This document shows, piece by piece, positions 1 to 8,610 of a DNA stretch of 64,000 bases. The notes under the pieces are model-generated. The model was not told the DNA's origin. It worked only from the letters and a program-made list of their open reading frames with translations, and did no database searches. The stretch covers positions 496,001-560,000 of the forward strand of contig NZ_JACODZ010000001.1 in the NCBI RefSeq assembly GCF_014280965.1, read 5' to 3'. Source of the stretch: Echinicola salinicaeni (lineage in GTDB: Bacteria > Bacteroidota > Bacteroidia > Cytophagales > Cyclobacteriaceae). Each line of letters starts with the position of its first letter. Within the stretch, counting starts at the first letter, position 1. Position numbers and translations under genes: made by a program.

Positions 1-120
1 GTTACCTCTGGCTACCAGGCCACAAATCTCGAATCCGTCCAGTTGGTGATACGCTTGGGCATGGGAGGCGCCCATATTGCCACAGCCTACCACCAAAATT
101 CTTAAAGGATGATGCATCAT
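1..120 (-). CDS. Gfo/Idh/MocA-type oxidoreductase, N-terminal fragment
   Basis: The gene starts on the minus strand with two consecutive ATG codons (120 and 117) and runs off the left edge, so only 40 codons are visible. After a short leader the translation reads RILVVGCGNMGASHAQAY, a Rossmann-fold dinucleotide-binding motif (GCGNMG) of the kind that opens Gfo/Idh/MocA NAD(P)-dependent oxidoreductases. These enzymes oxidise or reduce sugars and inositols in the cytoplasm. The substrate cannot be read from this fragment. A TAnnTTTG-like box on the minus strand (161 down to 154) lies about 35 bp upstream of the start and could be its -7 element; no clear -33 element was found. Confidence 0.75.
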   Translation of the reverse strand, partial: MMHHPLRILVVGCGNMGASHAQAYHQLDGFEICGLVARGN

Positions 121-380
121 TATAAATCGTTTTATTCTTTGTTTCTAAAATTTCAAATATAGTAAATCCGGGAGATTTAGTTGAATAATATGGTTTTCAC
201 CCAAGCTGGTAATTCTGCTTTAGATAAAACCCCAGTGCTAGTTTTGTGCTTTTATAAATCTTATTGGTTGGAAATAATATTCTGATTTCACCTATGAGGG
301 TCATTTTTTCTAATGTTTAAGTTTGTCTTATTTGGGCACCTCTTCATTTCTTTTATTCATAATGAATAGTTTTTTAATGG

Positions 381-402
381 CTTTCATGAATGCTTCGCAT
401 TT
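381..402 (+). repeat. R3 repeat module, short copy
   Basis: Positions 383-402 read TTCATGAATGCTTCGCATTT, identical over 20 bases to 18793-18812. In both places a GAAAAGAA stretch follows shortly after. It looks like a fragment of a dispersed intergenic repeat. Confidence 0.55.
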
Positions 403-567
403 ATCTTAGATGAAAAGAAACGAAGCAAAGAAAAATCAAGACACAGCTAAAGCTTCTACCCTCAAGGCCACCGCTGGCCTCCGCCTCGGCGGATCAACCT
501 CCCCGCAATTATTCTTTTGAGCAACCAGTTTTTAAATAGCCCAAGGGGTTAATAAACTCTCATAGTA

Positions 568-821
568 GATCCGCCTTGCAGGTATTGGGCGTTAAGAAAT
601 TAAAGAAGTGGGTAAGCAAAAAGGCAGGCCTGCCTGTCTGCCGACAAAGGTAGATTTGACGAAATGATGCACTTTAAAGTGAATGGGAGCTTAAAAAGAG
701 GAGTTGGCCTGCATGAGGGATGGCTTTATTTTAGCCCAATAGATGCACAGCGACGGGGTTTCCTGCCTGCCGGCAGGCAGGTTGGGTTACTTTTTTGACC
801 TGAAGCAAAAAAGTAACAAAG
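568..821 (+). repeat. Dispersed repeat R1, copy 1
   Basis: This stretch aligns along its length with the reverse complement of 21688-21900. Both share GATCCGCCTTGCA, GCGTTAAGAAATTAAAGAAG, GGTAAGCAAAAAGGCAGGC, CAATAGATGCA, GGGGTTT and a terminal hairpin. The hairpin is GTTACTTTTTTG / CAAAAAAGTAAC at about 786-817, a perfect 12 bp inverted repeat with an 8-base loop. This copy has an extra palindromic GCCTGCCGGCAGGC insert near 762-780. Reading frames are interrupted by stops, so it is not a gene. Confidence 0.75.
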
Positions 822-1099
822 GAAGGATTGATCCATAATAGGAGGATTAATCTAACAAAAAAATCAGTACCCATTAATAAGTCATAAAGAACCAAAGTAT
901 CAAAAGCATTTTGCTAGACTGATTTTAGGACTAGTGCTTACTTCATTTTTCTATAAGGTTTTAACACTTAATGGCGCTATTTATTGAGGAGTCATAAAGT
1001 TTTTTGCTTGTATTTTGTCAAATATGTAATAGCTGAAATCTTCATCTGAAAACTATTTCTTTCTTATTATTTTTCTCGAATATTTATATAAATTAAAGC

Positions 1100-2992
1100 A
1101 TGATAATTTTGTTAATGGGGGTTTCCGGAAGCGGAAAGACTACAATTGGAAAAATGCTAAGTGAATCGCTAAAGCTTCCCTTTTATGATGCTGATGACTT
1201 TCACCCTGATGAGAATATTCAAAAGATGCGAGCTGGAATTCCGCTCAATGATCTGGACAGGAAACCTTGGTTGGAGACACTTTCTGTAAAGTTGTCAGAC
1301 TGGGAAAAAGGAGGTGGGGCGATTCTGGCCTGCTCCGCCCTAAAGGAAACTTACAGAAGCATTTTGGTACAATATGGCACCTTGGTAGATTGGTTTTTTC
1401 TAAAGGGCCAAGCCAGCTTAATCGAGGAGCGAATGGAAAGCCGTCAAGGTCATTATATGCCTACTGGCTTGCTTGAGTCCCAACTGGAAACCTTGGAAAT
1501 TCCCCGCTATGCCCAATCAGTTGACATTACACAAACACCTGAAAAAATAGTAAAAGACATTATGAGCAAATTAGAGAATAAGAAGGCGGTATCCTCCTTT
1601 GGTATTATTGGTATGGGAGTAATGGGCAGCAGCCTTGCCCTCAACCTGGCAGAGCAAAAAGTAAAAATCTCTGTATACAACCGGACCTTGGAAGGAGTGG
1701 AGGAGGATGTAGCCAAGAAATTTGTAGATGCCCATCCAGAGGTTTCGGGAATTCTTCCTTTTGATAAGTTGGATGAATTTGTTGAATCCCTGGCCCAGCC
1801 CAGAAAGATAATGATGATGATCCCCGCTGGACAGATCATTGATCAGCAGATAGCTCGTTTATTGCGAGTGGTGGACAAAGGGGATGTCATTATTGATGGC
1901 GGAAATTCCTTTTTTGAGGACAGCAATAAAAGGGTGAGTTATTTGGCCAGCCAAGGGATACATTATGTTCCCATGGGGATTTCTGGAGGTCAAGAAGGGG
2001 CACGAAAAGGTCCTGCACTTATGCCTGGGGGATCAAAAGAGGGCTTTGAATTGATAGCGCCATTTTTAACTAAGATTGCCGCAAAAGATAAGGATGGAAA
2101 ACCCTGTATGCATTATGTGGGGCCTGATGGAGCAGGGCATTTTGTGAAAATGGTCCATAATAGCATTGAATATGGAGAAATGCAGGCCTTGGCGGAGCTT
2201 TATGCTTTGATGAGATATGGTTTGGAGATGGAGCCGGAAGAAATTATCAAAAACTGGAAGGCTTGGAGCAAATCGGGTTCTGGCAGTTATTTGCTGGACA
2301 TCAGCATGGATATATTGGCCTATAAAGAGGATGGTGAATTACTTTTGGATAAGATCCTTGACCAAGCTGAACAAAAAGGAACAGGTGGCTGGTCAGTGGG
2401 CACGGCTTCCAAATATGGTGTGCCCTATGCGCCATTGACTGCAGCTGTAACTACCAGGGTGATCTCCTCCCTCAAGGAAAAAAGAATGGTCCTTGCCCAG
2501 AGGTTTCCCCGGGAGTATACCGCTATTGACAAGGAAAAAACCCTCAGTGCCCTGAAAGGAGCTTATGATATGACCAGGTTGATTACCCATGAAATTGGTT
2601 TTAGCTTGATTAAGAAAGTAGGGGAAAAGGAAAAATGGGATTTTGACTTCAGTGAAATTGCACGTAACTGGACCCAAGGTTGTATCATTAGGTCTACCCT
2701 GATGGAAGAATTAGTGGAGGTATTCAAGAAAACGGATAGTTTATTGATGGCTTCAGAGCTAGAAAAGTCCTTTAAGAAAGGAAGTAAAGATCTGGCCGAG
2801 GTAATTGGAGCGGCACTAAATGCTGGAATAGCCATGCCGGTGATGTCGGCTTCCATCAATTATTTCTTTGCCTTGACCACAGCCAATTCATCGGCCAATT
2901 TGATTCAGGCCCAAAGGGATTATTTTGGTGCCCATAAATACCGAAAGGTAGGGGAGTCGGAAGACTTACTTTATCATACCGAGTGGAAATAA
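1100..2992 (+). CDS. gnd: Gluconokinase / 6-phosphogluconate dehydrogenase (decarboxylating) fusion
   Basis: One 630-residue chain carries two consecutive enzymes. Residues 1-160 form a GntK-type gluconokinase with P-loop GVSGSGKT (7-14), which phosphorylates gluconate to 6-phosphogluconate. After a short linker, residues ~165-630 form 6-phosphogluconate dehydrogenase, which oxidatively decarboxylates that product to ribulose 5-phosphate. Visible motifs are the nucleotide-binding GMGVMG (171-176), the substrate loop SGGQEGARKGPALMPGG (~294-310), the catalytic-lysine segment KMVHNSIEYGEMQ (~350-362) and the C-terminal QAQRDYFGAH. Each part is full length for its family (about 160 and 465 residues), and the reading frame is continuous. 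The fusion would couple gluconate uptake directly to the oxidative pentose phosphate branch in the cytoplasm. The start is the ATG just before the P-loop strand. Confidence 0.92.
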   Translation: MIILLMGVSGSGKTTIGKMLSESLKLPFYDADDFHPDENIQKMRAGIPLNDLDRKPWLETLSVKLSDWEKGGGAILACSALKETYRSILVQYGTLVDWFFLKGQASLIEERMESRQGHYMPTGLLESQLETLEIPRYAQSVDITQTPEKIVKDIMSKLENKKAVSSFGIIGMGVMGSSLALNLAEQKVKISVYNRTLEGVEEDVAKKFVDAHPEVSGILPFDKLDEFVESLAQPRKIMMMIPAGQIIDQQIARLLRVVDKGDVIIDGGNSFFEDSNKRVSYLASQGIHYVPMGISGGQEGARKGPALMPGGSKEGFELIAPFLTKIAAKDKDGKPCMHYVGPDGAGHFVKMVHNSIEYGEMQALAELYALMRYGLEMEPEEIIKNWKAWSKSGSGSYLLDISMDILAYKEDGELLLDKILDQAEQKGTGGWSVGTASKYGVPYAPLTAAVTTRVISSLKEKRMVLAQRFPREYTAIDKEKTLSALKGAYDMTRLITHEIGFSLIKKVGEKEKWDFDFSEIARNWTQGCIIRSTLMEELVEVFKKTDSLLMASELEKSFKKGSKDLAEVIGAALNAGIAMPVMSASINYFFALTTANSSANLIQAQRDYFGAHKYRKVGESEDLLYHTEWK

Positions 2993-3064
2993 AATCCCTG
3001 GTCGGCAACTATTTTCCTTGCCTTTCAAATTGATTTAAGAATTTAAAAATAACCCAAAAGGAGT

Positions 3065-4615
3065 ATGAATTTAGCTGCGATAGATATTGGGACCAATTCC
3101 ATTCATTTGGTCATTGCAGAGGTGACTGCCCGGCAGAATATCAAGGTGTTAATTGATGAGAAGGAAATGGTCAAGTTGGGCGTTGGGGTATTTGCTACCA
3201 ACCAGCTTTCCCAGGATGCCTTTGACCGTGGGCTGGAGGTAATCAAAAGGTATGTACAACTGGCAGATCAGTTTGGGGTGGACGAGATCATCACCGCTGC
3301 TACCAGTGCTACCAGAGAGGCCAAAAATGGAGGGGCCTTTCTGGATAAATTATCCAAGGAAACCGGAATAGTACCAAGGGTGATTTCTGGCAAGGAAGAG
3401 GCAAGGCTGATCTTTTTGGCCGTACGCCGTGCCATTGCATTTGGGGAAGAAAAGGTATTGGTATTGGATATTGGTGGAGGCAGCACCGAGGCCACAGTGG
3501 GAAATCAAGAGGATATATTCTTTAAGAAAAGCATCAAGCTCGGTGTACTCCGATTATTGGATATGGCCGGAGGAAAGGATACCTTGAATATAGAGGATAT
3601 AAGGGATTTGGAAGCCCATATTCAACTGGCTGCGGAGGAGATTATGAAGGAGGTAGTGGCTGAGGGATTTACCAAGGTGATTGGTACTTCCGGTACGATC
3701 AGGACCTTAGGTGAGGCGGCTCATTTGGCTTCCAAAGGTAGCCCTATCAGCACAGTCAATGCGGAGGTGGTCAGCACCAAGGAATTGGAAAAGCTATCCA
3801 AGAAGTTATTGAAAATGGGACCTGAGAAAAGGGAGAAAGTCCCTGGGATCAGCAGTAACCGGGTGGACGCAATACATCTGGGAAGTTTGCTATTGGTTCG
3901 CTTGCTTCAAATGGCCAAGGCGGAATCAATTACGCTTTGTGATGCTTCACTTAGGGAGGGTTTGATTTTGGATTATCTGGACAGTAATGTGGGTAGAAAA
4001 AAGAACTTACTCTATCCAGAGGGGGATTTGCGGCACAGGAGTGTTTCCCATTTGGCCCTGCGTTACAAAAGTGATGTAGAACAAAAGAAGCATGTAGCCC
4101 ATTTGGCATTGCAGTTATTTGACCAGCTTCAGGAACAACATGGATTGGATAAATCCCACCGTGAAATCCTTGAGTTTGCCTGTATGATTTTTGAAGTGGG
4201 GCATTTTATCGGTTATCCAAAGTATCATAAACATTCCCAATATATCATTGCCCATTCCCGATTGCGGGGATTTACCAATGAAGAGATTTTATTATTGGGC
4301 TTATTGGCTAGGTACCATCGAAAAAAAGGCCCTAAGAAAAAGCAGAAAAAGTTTAAAAGATTGCCCAAAGGTCAAAAACGCATGATCCGATTTTTGTCGG
4401 GAATAATGCGCATCGCCATAGGATTGGACAAAACCAAAAACCAGTGGGTAGAAAAAGTGTTGTGTGAAATTCAGGAGGAAACGCTTAAGATTTCATTACA
4501 TGGAGAAGAAAATCCAGATTTGGAAATATGGGAATCCATGCGGCACAGAAATGTCCTTGAAAAGGCCATGAAGAAAAATGTAGTAATTACAGCAGATAGT
4601 CCTGTGCCAATGTAG
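3065..4615 (+). CDS. ppx: Exopolyphosphatase / GppA-type phosphatase
   Basis: This 516-residue protein of the Ppx/GppA family hydrolyses terminal phosphates of polyphosphate and/or pppGpp. The actin-like ATPase fold is visible from AAIDIGTNSIHLVIAE (4-19) and the second phosphate loop VLDIGGGSTE (~140). The TSGTIRTLG segment (~207-215) is also typical. The C-terminal third is the helical HD-like domain (HKHSQYII, RYHRK), but the HE/HD position expected in MLHEVG of enterobacterial homologues reads MIFEVG here, so the histidine is replaced by phenylalanine. AAAAGGAG precedes the ATG by a few bases. The gene follows the gnd fusion by 72 bp and its last 29 bases overlap the convergent metallophosphoesterase gene. 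Confidence 0.9.
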   Translation: MNLAAIDIGTNSIHLVIAEVTARQNIKVLIDEKEMVKLGVGVFATNQLSQDAFDRGLEVIKRYVQLADQFGVDEIITAATSATREAKNGGAFLDKLSKETGIVPRVISGKEEARLIFLAVRRAIAFGEEKVLVLDIGGGSTEATVGNQEDIFFKKSIKLGVLRLLDMAGGKDTLNIEDIRDLEAHIQLAAEEIMKEVVAEGFTKVIGTSGTIRTLGEAAHLASKGSPISTVNAEVVSTKELEKLSKKLLKMGPEKREKVPGISSNRVDAIHLGSLLLVRLLQMAKAESITLCDASLREGLILDYLDSNVGRKKNLLYPEGDLRHRSVSHLALRYKSDVEQKKHVAHLALQLFDQLQEQHGLDKSHREILEFACMIFEVGHFIGYPKYHKHSQYIIAHSRLRGFTNEEILLLGLLARYHRKKGPKKKQKKFKRLPKGQKRMIRFLSGIMRIAIGLDKTKNQWVEKVLCEIQEETLKISLHGEENPDLEIWESMRHRNVLEKAMKKNVVITADSPVPM

Positions 4616-5243
4616 GGATATTGAATTCTTCTAGAAACTGCCCTTTCTCATTAAGTTTTATTCCAGTAAGACAAAAGCCTCGGTAAGCCCCCGTGTCAAT
4701 ATTCCAGGAGTTTGATGCCCCGGTATACCTGGCTTTTCCCTCTTGGAGCGGGGTATGGCCTATGACTTGGGTTTTGCCCATGTTTTTTAAAGGGCTTCTA
4801 TTCCATAGTATTCCCTCTTTATGGTGGACATCAAGTGGATTGGGCGTATCGGAAAAACCTGCATGTGAGGCAAGGATATGCTCATTCTCCCAAATTAAAG
4901 GGCGGTCTTTTATCCAGGCCAAAGTTGCTTCCAAATCCTTTTTTCGCTCATTAAATTGCTTTAATGTTTGGCTGCCCCCATTGTACATCCAGCTGTTGCC
5001 AGAGGGCTTATTATCCAAATAATCAATCATCATTTGTTCGTGATTACCACGAAGGGACATGATTCTTTTGGGATACTCGACTTCTAATTGTTGGATCAAA
5101 TCAATGACTTCAGGAGAATAATTTCCCCGGTCAATAAGGTCGCCCACTTGAACAAGCATTTCTTTTTCTGGCAGCCAGTTTTCTAGCATCTTCAAAAAGG
5201 TATGGTAGCAACCGTGGATATCGCCAATAAAAAATAATCGCAT
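4587..5243 (-). CDS. Metallophosphoesterase (PP2A/Ap4A-hydrolase-like)
   Basis: This 218-residue cytoplasmic calcineurin-like phosphoesterase shows all the binuclear metal-site motifs: GDIHG (7-11), GDLIDRG (34-40), GNHE (66-69), SHAGF (~125) and GHTPL (~163). This is the compact bacterial serine/threonine phosphatase / diadenosine tetraphosphatase type. The true substrate (phosphoprotein or Np4N) cannot be told from sequence. The gene is convergent with ppx, sharing 29 bp at the 3' ends. That arrangement is unusual enough that the two transcripts could interfere, but it is otherwise a normal compact layout. Confidence 0.88.
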   Translation of the reverse strand: MRLFFIGDIHGCYHTFLKMLENWLPEKEMLVQVGDLIDRGNYSPEVIDLIQQLEVEYPKRIMSLRGNHEQMMIDYLDNKPSGNSWMYNGGSQTLKQFNERKKDLEATLAWIKDRPLIWENEHILASHAGFSDTPNPLDVHHKEGILWNRSPLKNMGKTQVIGHTPLQEGKARYTGASNSWNIDTGAYRGFCLTGIKLNEKGQFLEEFNIPTLAQDYLL

Positions 5244-5343
5244 AATTAGAAAGGGCTTGGAATAAGATGATAAGGCCAGAATTTGATTTCTGGCCAGGTT
5301 TAATCAATAAAGGAAATTTTTCTTACAAAGCAATACCTCAGAT

Positions 5344-5685
5344 TTAGCTTCCTGGTAGGGGCATGGCTTCATGAACATCTATGCTACATGCTGCATTCCA
5401 GCCCAGATGCGGATGACCTTTCAGCAGTGCTTTGGCTTCTTCCATATTTTCAGCCTGCAAGATAGAATAACCGGCGACATTCTTATTACTGTTGGAGCTG
5501 CTGCCATCTGGACTTAGCGCTTGTCCATTTGTCAGTGGGGCGCCCAAATCGACCAGCTTTTCACCACAGTTTTTTGCCCAGGTCATCCAAGCCTCCATTC
5601 CTTTGGCCTGCTCTTCAGGACTTGATTGTGCGGTTTGTTCCATTGCGTCAATAGGGGCATGGTAAAGTACAATAAAGTTTTTCAT
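5344..5685 (-). CDS. YciI-like (YCII/DGPF domain) protein
   Basis: This 113-residue protein of the YCII-related fold (dimeric alpha/beta barrel) begins MKNFIVLYHAP. It contains GYSILQAENMEEAKALLKGH, the typical end of the domain where a pair of acidic/histidine residues lies near the dimer cleft. The family is found as a stand-alone protein or fused to ECF sigma factors; its reaction is unknown in most members. It has no signal peptide. It lies alone, 100 bp from the phosphoesterase on the same strand, and a MITE-like element lies just upstream of its start. Confidence 0.8.
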   Translation of the reverse strand: MKNFIVLYHAPIDAMEQTAQSSPEEQAKGMEAWMTWAKNCGEKLVDLGAPLTNGQALSPDGSSSNSNKNVAGYSILQAENMEEAKALLKGHPHLGWNAACSIDVHEAMPLPGS

Positions 5686-5726
5686 AAGTATTAGGGTTTA
5701 TAGTTTGCTGTAATACAATTTCTGAT

Positions 5727-5866
5727 TATCCGCAATGATGCCAGTAACCTTAAATCCTTTGCTTAAGTGGTCGGGAGTTTGAAGACTGAAGACCGAAGGA
5801 GTTGATATTTAAATTAAAACGAACATTTCGATTCGCTTTTAACTTTTACTGGTGCAATTGCGGATA
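5727..5866. mobile_element. MITE-like element, family M1, copy A
   Basis: The left end TATCCGCAATGATGCCAGTA (5727-5746) is an imperfect inverted copy of the right end TTACTGGTGCAATTGCGGATA (5846-5866). The 10-mer TAATACAATT occurs at 5711-5720 and again at 5871-5880, as expected of a target duplication if the element is taken to run from about 5721 to 5870. Copies B, C and D have the same ends. The interior of this copy differs from B-D. It encodes no protein and must be mobilised in trans, if at all. Confidence 0.65.
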
Positions 5867-6137
5867 TACATAATACAATTTAAGCATTTCTCATTAGAGC
5901 TGGGAATAGGAGTTTAATTTGGAGTAGTTTATTCTGATCAATTTTAATCGTGATGGATATCATCTCATTGGTAGAGCAAACTCATTTTTTTTCTTCTGGC
6001 CCAATGGTAACTTAAAATAAGTTGAAGGCCGAAGTTTATCAAAAAAGGAAAGGCTTGGGCTTTAATGGGGGCCTGTAGGGGCTTTTTAAAGAAAGTGGAT
6101 GGAAGGTGGATAAATTGAATTCAAAAAAAGCTAAACG
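5867..6137. other. Intergenic stretch upstream of the universal stress gene
   Basis: There is no gene and no recognisable repeat beyond the flank of element A. The region is AT-rich and presumably holds the promoter of the stress-protein operon, but no convincing -33/-7 pair was found by eye. Confidence 0.5.
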
Positions 6138-6968
6138 ATGAAAAAGATATTGATTCCAACGGATTTTTCTGGCTGTGCTCGGGCAGCAGAGAGGATAGGT
6201 CTAGAAATTGCCAAAAAGGCCAATGCAGAGATTCACTTTATGCATATCATGGCAACTGGGGTGGACTGGGTGAAGCTCCCTCTGGAGAAAGAGGATCTTT
6301 ATCCGGAAATCAGAGCTCAGATAGCCCACGCAAAAAGTGATTTGAATGCCCTACAGGCGAAAGCGGAAAAGTTAGGCTTGCAAGCAGATACTTTGCTATT
6401 GTTCGATAAGGGGAGGTCTGAAATAGATCGGCAAATAGCAGAAAACAAATATGATTTTATCGTAATGGGATCCCATGGAACTTCAGGTATCAAAGATCTT
6501 TTGGGCAGCAATACTCAGAAAGTGGTCCGCCATTCGAAATCTCCTGTTTTGGTAGTAAAAGAGAACTTAAAGAAGTTGGCTGTGGATAATCTGATCTTTG
6601 CTTCCAGTTTTGAAGAGGATGTCCGCGCACCTTTTCAGAAGATAGTTGAATTTACCAAGCTGATGAAAGCGAAAATCCATTTGTTATTTGTAAATACCCC
6701 TTTTGGTTTCAAGGAGACCGATGTGGCAATGGCCTGTATGGAATCTTTTTTGCAGGAATGTCCCGGAGTAAATTGCACCTTAAATATTTATGATGCGTTT
6801 AATGAAGAAAGAGGGATTCAAAAGTTTGCGGAATCCATGTCCACTGATGTAATTGCCTTGGCCACACATGGCAAATCAGGTTTTATGAAGATGATTTCGC
6901 CTAGCATAACCGAGAATTTGGTGAATCATGCAGATATACCCATTTTAAGTGTCAATTTAAACAGCTGA
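6138..6968 (+). CDS. Universal stress protein, tandem UspA domains
   Basis: This 276-residue cytoplasmic protein has two UspA folds. Domain 1 begins KKILIPTDFSGCARAA and ends with GSHGTSGIKDLLGSNTQKVV, the ATP-binding G-x2-G-x9-G-S/T signature, then SPVLVV. Domain 2 (~146-276) ends ATHGKSGFMKMISPSITENL with a recognisable but diverged loop. Two-domain Usp proteins of this size are common in Bacteroidota and are usually induced on growth arrest or oxygen and energy stress. A small gene follows 6 bp after the stop, so the two are almost certainly cotranscribed. Confidence 0.88.
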   Translation: MKKILIPTDFSGCARAAERIGLEIAKKANAEIHFMHIMATGVDWVKLPLEKEDLYPEIRAQIAHAKSDLNALQAKAEKLGLQADTLLLFDKGRSEIDRQIAENKYDFIVMGSHGTSGIKDLLGSNTQKVVRHSKSPVLVVKENLKKLAVDNLIFASSFEEDVRAPFQKIVEFTKLMKAKIHLLFVNTPFGFKETDVAMACMESFLQECPGVNCTLNIYDAFNEERGIQKFAESMSTDVIALATHGKSGFMKMISPSITENLVNHADIPILSVNLNS

Positions 6969-6974
6969 GATTTT

Positions 6975-7190
6975 ATGAAACGCCTACAGCAGCTTACCAA
7001 AGAAATCAATGATATTACCTTAAAGATAGAGCAGGAGTATCCAGAACTTTATCAATATCTGGATGAAAATCCCATAACTATCTCCTCGGAGATTAACTCC
7101 AAAATGGATACCAAAAACTTCTCTGATTACCTCAACAGTTTAAAGCAACTTTTAAAGCACCATATGGAGGAGCATCCACAAAAGAAATGA
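6975..7190 (+). CDS. Small helical protein downstream of usp
   Basis: This 71-residue protein is rich in Lys, Glu and Leu with predicted helices at both ends and a charged C-terminus. It resembles no domain I can name. The start ATG is 6 bp after the stress-protein stop, so translation is probably coupled. The position suggests an accessory or partner of the Usp protein; that is inference from context only. Confidence 0.65.
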   Translation: MKRLQQLTKEINDITLKIEQEYPELYQYLDENPITISSEINSKMDTKNFSDYLNSLKQLLKHHMEEHPQKK

Positions 7191-7230
7191 ATGGGAGGGT
7201 TTGTAGGAAATTGATCATCTAAAAATATAA

Positions 7231-7518
7231 AGAGGCTGTCTCAAAAGTTCCCGTCATTGCTTCATCTACGTGCAATGGGAGTATATCGAGATCACTTCGC
7301 TTTGCTACCATTGACAGTGATGTGAATCAAAGTCACTCGCCGCGGCGAGAGGATCTCTTTTCCTAATTGTTACTGGAAGAGATGCTTTCCCGAAAGTAAT
7401 CGGGACAGGCTCTATCGTCAGTATGACATCGATTTTAAGCTCACGTCATTCAACTCCTTTACATTTGAGAAAATGTTGACCTCGTGATGACGGATTTGTT
7501 TATTTTAAGACAGCCTCT
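7231..7518. mobile_element. Terminal-inverted-repeat element (MITE-like), M2
   Basis: The 16 bp ends AGAGGCTGTCTCAAAA (7231-7246) and TTTTAAGACAGCCTCT (7503-7518) are inverted copies with one mismatch. Such ends resemble the termini of IS1182-type transposons. The ~290 bp interior encodes nothing. It contains the stretch CGTCATTG...CGAGATCACTTCGCTT...CGTGATGACG, which is shared with the element at 32187-32329 and partly with 36800-36920. Confidence 0.65.
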
Positions 7519-7608
7519 TGTATTATATGCTTACGAAAGAAATTCTATCGCAGTAATATATGGGTGTTTAATACAACTTTGTTAACAGTAATCTGTTTCT
7601 ACTGGACT

Positions 7609-7914
7609 TTAAACGTGTTGTTGGATAATTTGCTGAAGTTGTGGCCCTGGCACCACTCCTGACTGTCTCCATAGCATTTTGCCATTTTTGAAAAGCAAGA
7701 GTGTAGGAACACCTCGCACTTGGAACTTTTGTGCTGCTGCAGGGTTTTTATCTACATCAACCTTGATGATCTTTACCATACTTCCAAAATGCTTTGCTGT
7801 GTCTTCGAGAATGGGATGCAGGGCTTTACAAGGTCCACACCAAGTGGCGTAAAAATCCACTAATACAGGTTGGTCTCCAGCAATCAGGGTGTCAAAGGAT
7901 TTTTTTTCAGCCAT
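7609..7914 (-). CDS. trxA: Thioredoxin
   Basis: This 101-residue thioredoxin has the redox motif WCGPC (25-29), the conserved FYATW strand and the cis-proline segment RGVPTLLLFKNGK. It has no signal peptide, so it acts in the cytoplasm as a protein disulfide reductase supplied by thioredoxin reductase. It is transcribed after the rhodanese gene on the same strand with a 70 bp gap. The pairing suggests the two act together in sulfur or disulfide chemistry, for instance the thioredoxin regenerating the rhodanese persulfide. That is inference. Confidence 0.93.
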   Translation of the reverse strand: MAEKKSFDTLIAGDQPVLVDFYATWCGPCKALHPILEDTAKHFGSMVKIIKVDVDKNPAAAQKFQVRGVPTLLLFKNGKMLWRQSGVVPGPQLQQIIQQHV

Positions 7915-7984
7915 AAGTTATAAGGTTTAAAGCAATAACATGCATTATGCCGTACTACTTTTATTTGTCTCAAATTTAATTTTT

Positions 7985-8323
7985 TTATTCCACTTCATAA
8001 GGCCAACTTCCAATGCCTCCGGTCAGGTTATAGACTTTTTTAAAGCCTTGCTTATCCATCACACTGGCAGCACTGCCACTTCTGTTTCCGCTGCGACAAT
8101 AGAGGTAATACTCCTTGTCTTTGGGGAGGTGTTTGATTTGCTCCATAAAGTCGGCAGACATCAAGTTGATATTACGTGCCCCTTTGATTTTTCCTGACCT
8201 AAATTCCCCAGAGGACCTTACATCAATGATGACAGCATCTTTATGCTGCATGCCTTCCTTAAAAGCTTCAGCTTTAAGGTCGGTATAGTTTTTTTCTTGT
8301 TTTTTAAAGATATCGAATAGCAT
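7985..8323 (-). CDS. Rhodanese-like sulfurtransferase, single domain
   Basis: This 112-residue single rhodanese domain has VIIDVRSSGEFRSGKI (31-46) and the active-site loop CRSGNRS (76-82), whose cysteine carries the persulfide sulfur. It resembles GlpE/PspE-type proteins without an export signal (a short MLFDIFKKQEK lead precedes the domain). It is the first gene of a likely two-gene unit with the downstream thioredoxin. A minus-strand TAATTTTG box at 8351-8344 is a plausible -7 element. Confidence 0.9.
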   Translation of the reverse strand: MLFDIFKKQEKNYTDLKAEAFKEGMQHKDAVIIDVRSSGEFRSGKIKGARNINLMSADFMEQIKHLPKDKEYYLYCRSGNRSGSAASVMDKQGFKKVYNLTGGIGSWPYEVE

Positions 8324-8579
8324 ATTTATTTCAATTTTTGATACAAAATTACCAAGTGTCCTATCGCTTTTCAGTAATTAATGTCACATAGGAAATAAAT
8401 ATGTTATGGTATCAGTTTTAAAACCAATTTTAGGGGGGATAGGTTTCTCCATTTCTATCTCAATAGTGCCGCTTTTTGATTAGGGTTTTATATATATGGT
8501 TTTATTAATTGCTTATAAGTATTGAATGTGAGGGAATTATGGTGTGGTTGTATACTAAAAATATTTCAGTTATTCTTGC

Positions 8580-8606
8580 CTACCTATTAGTAGGTAGTTA
8601 TATTTG
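8580..8606 (+). promoter_or_regulatory. Promoter with overlapping palindromic operator for the tetR-fabF pair
   Basis: A perfect inverted repeat, CTACCTA-TTAG-TAGGTAG (8580-8597), lies between a TTG at 8576-8578 and a TATATTTG box at 8599-8606. The spacing of about 20 bp between the two boxes fits the Bacteroidota housekeeping promoter (TTG and TAnnTTTG). The regulator start codon is at 8611. A dimeric TetR protein bound to the palindrome would block this promoter, so autorepression is likely. If transcription starts the usual few bases after the -7 box, the message would be almost leaderless. Confidence 0.6.
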
Positions 8607-8610
8607 AGGC

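Larger units (their letters stand above)
121..1099. other. Intergenic region without a gene, contains dispersed repeats
   Basis: There is no supportable coding region in these 980 bases. They hold a module shared with 18751-18815 (381-402) and the R1 repeat (568-821). GC-rich palindromic patches with GCCTGCC/GGCAGGC units occur around 630-650 and 760-785. The last 250 bases before the gluconokinase fusion are AT-rich and presumably carry its promoter. Confidence 0.7.

Noticed and set aside
568-821. Possible gene in the R1 repeat
   Set aside because: Stops interrupt every frame, the sequence is repeated inverted at 21688-21900, and no domain is recognisable.
1100-2992. Gluconokinase/6PGDH as two genes joined by sequencing error
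   Set aside because: The frame is continuous, both halves are complete, and no start codon with its own leader separates them. It is best read as a true fusion.
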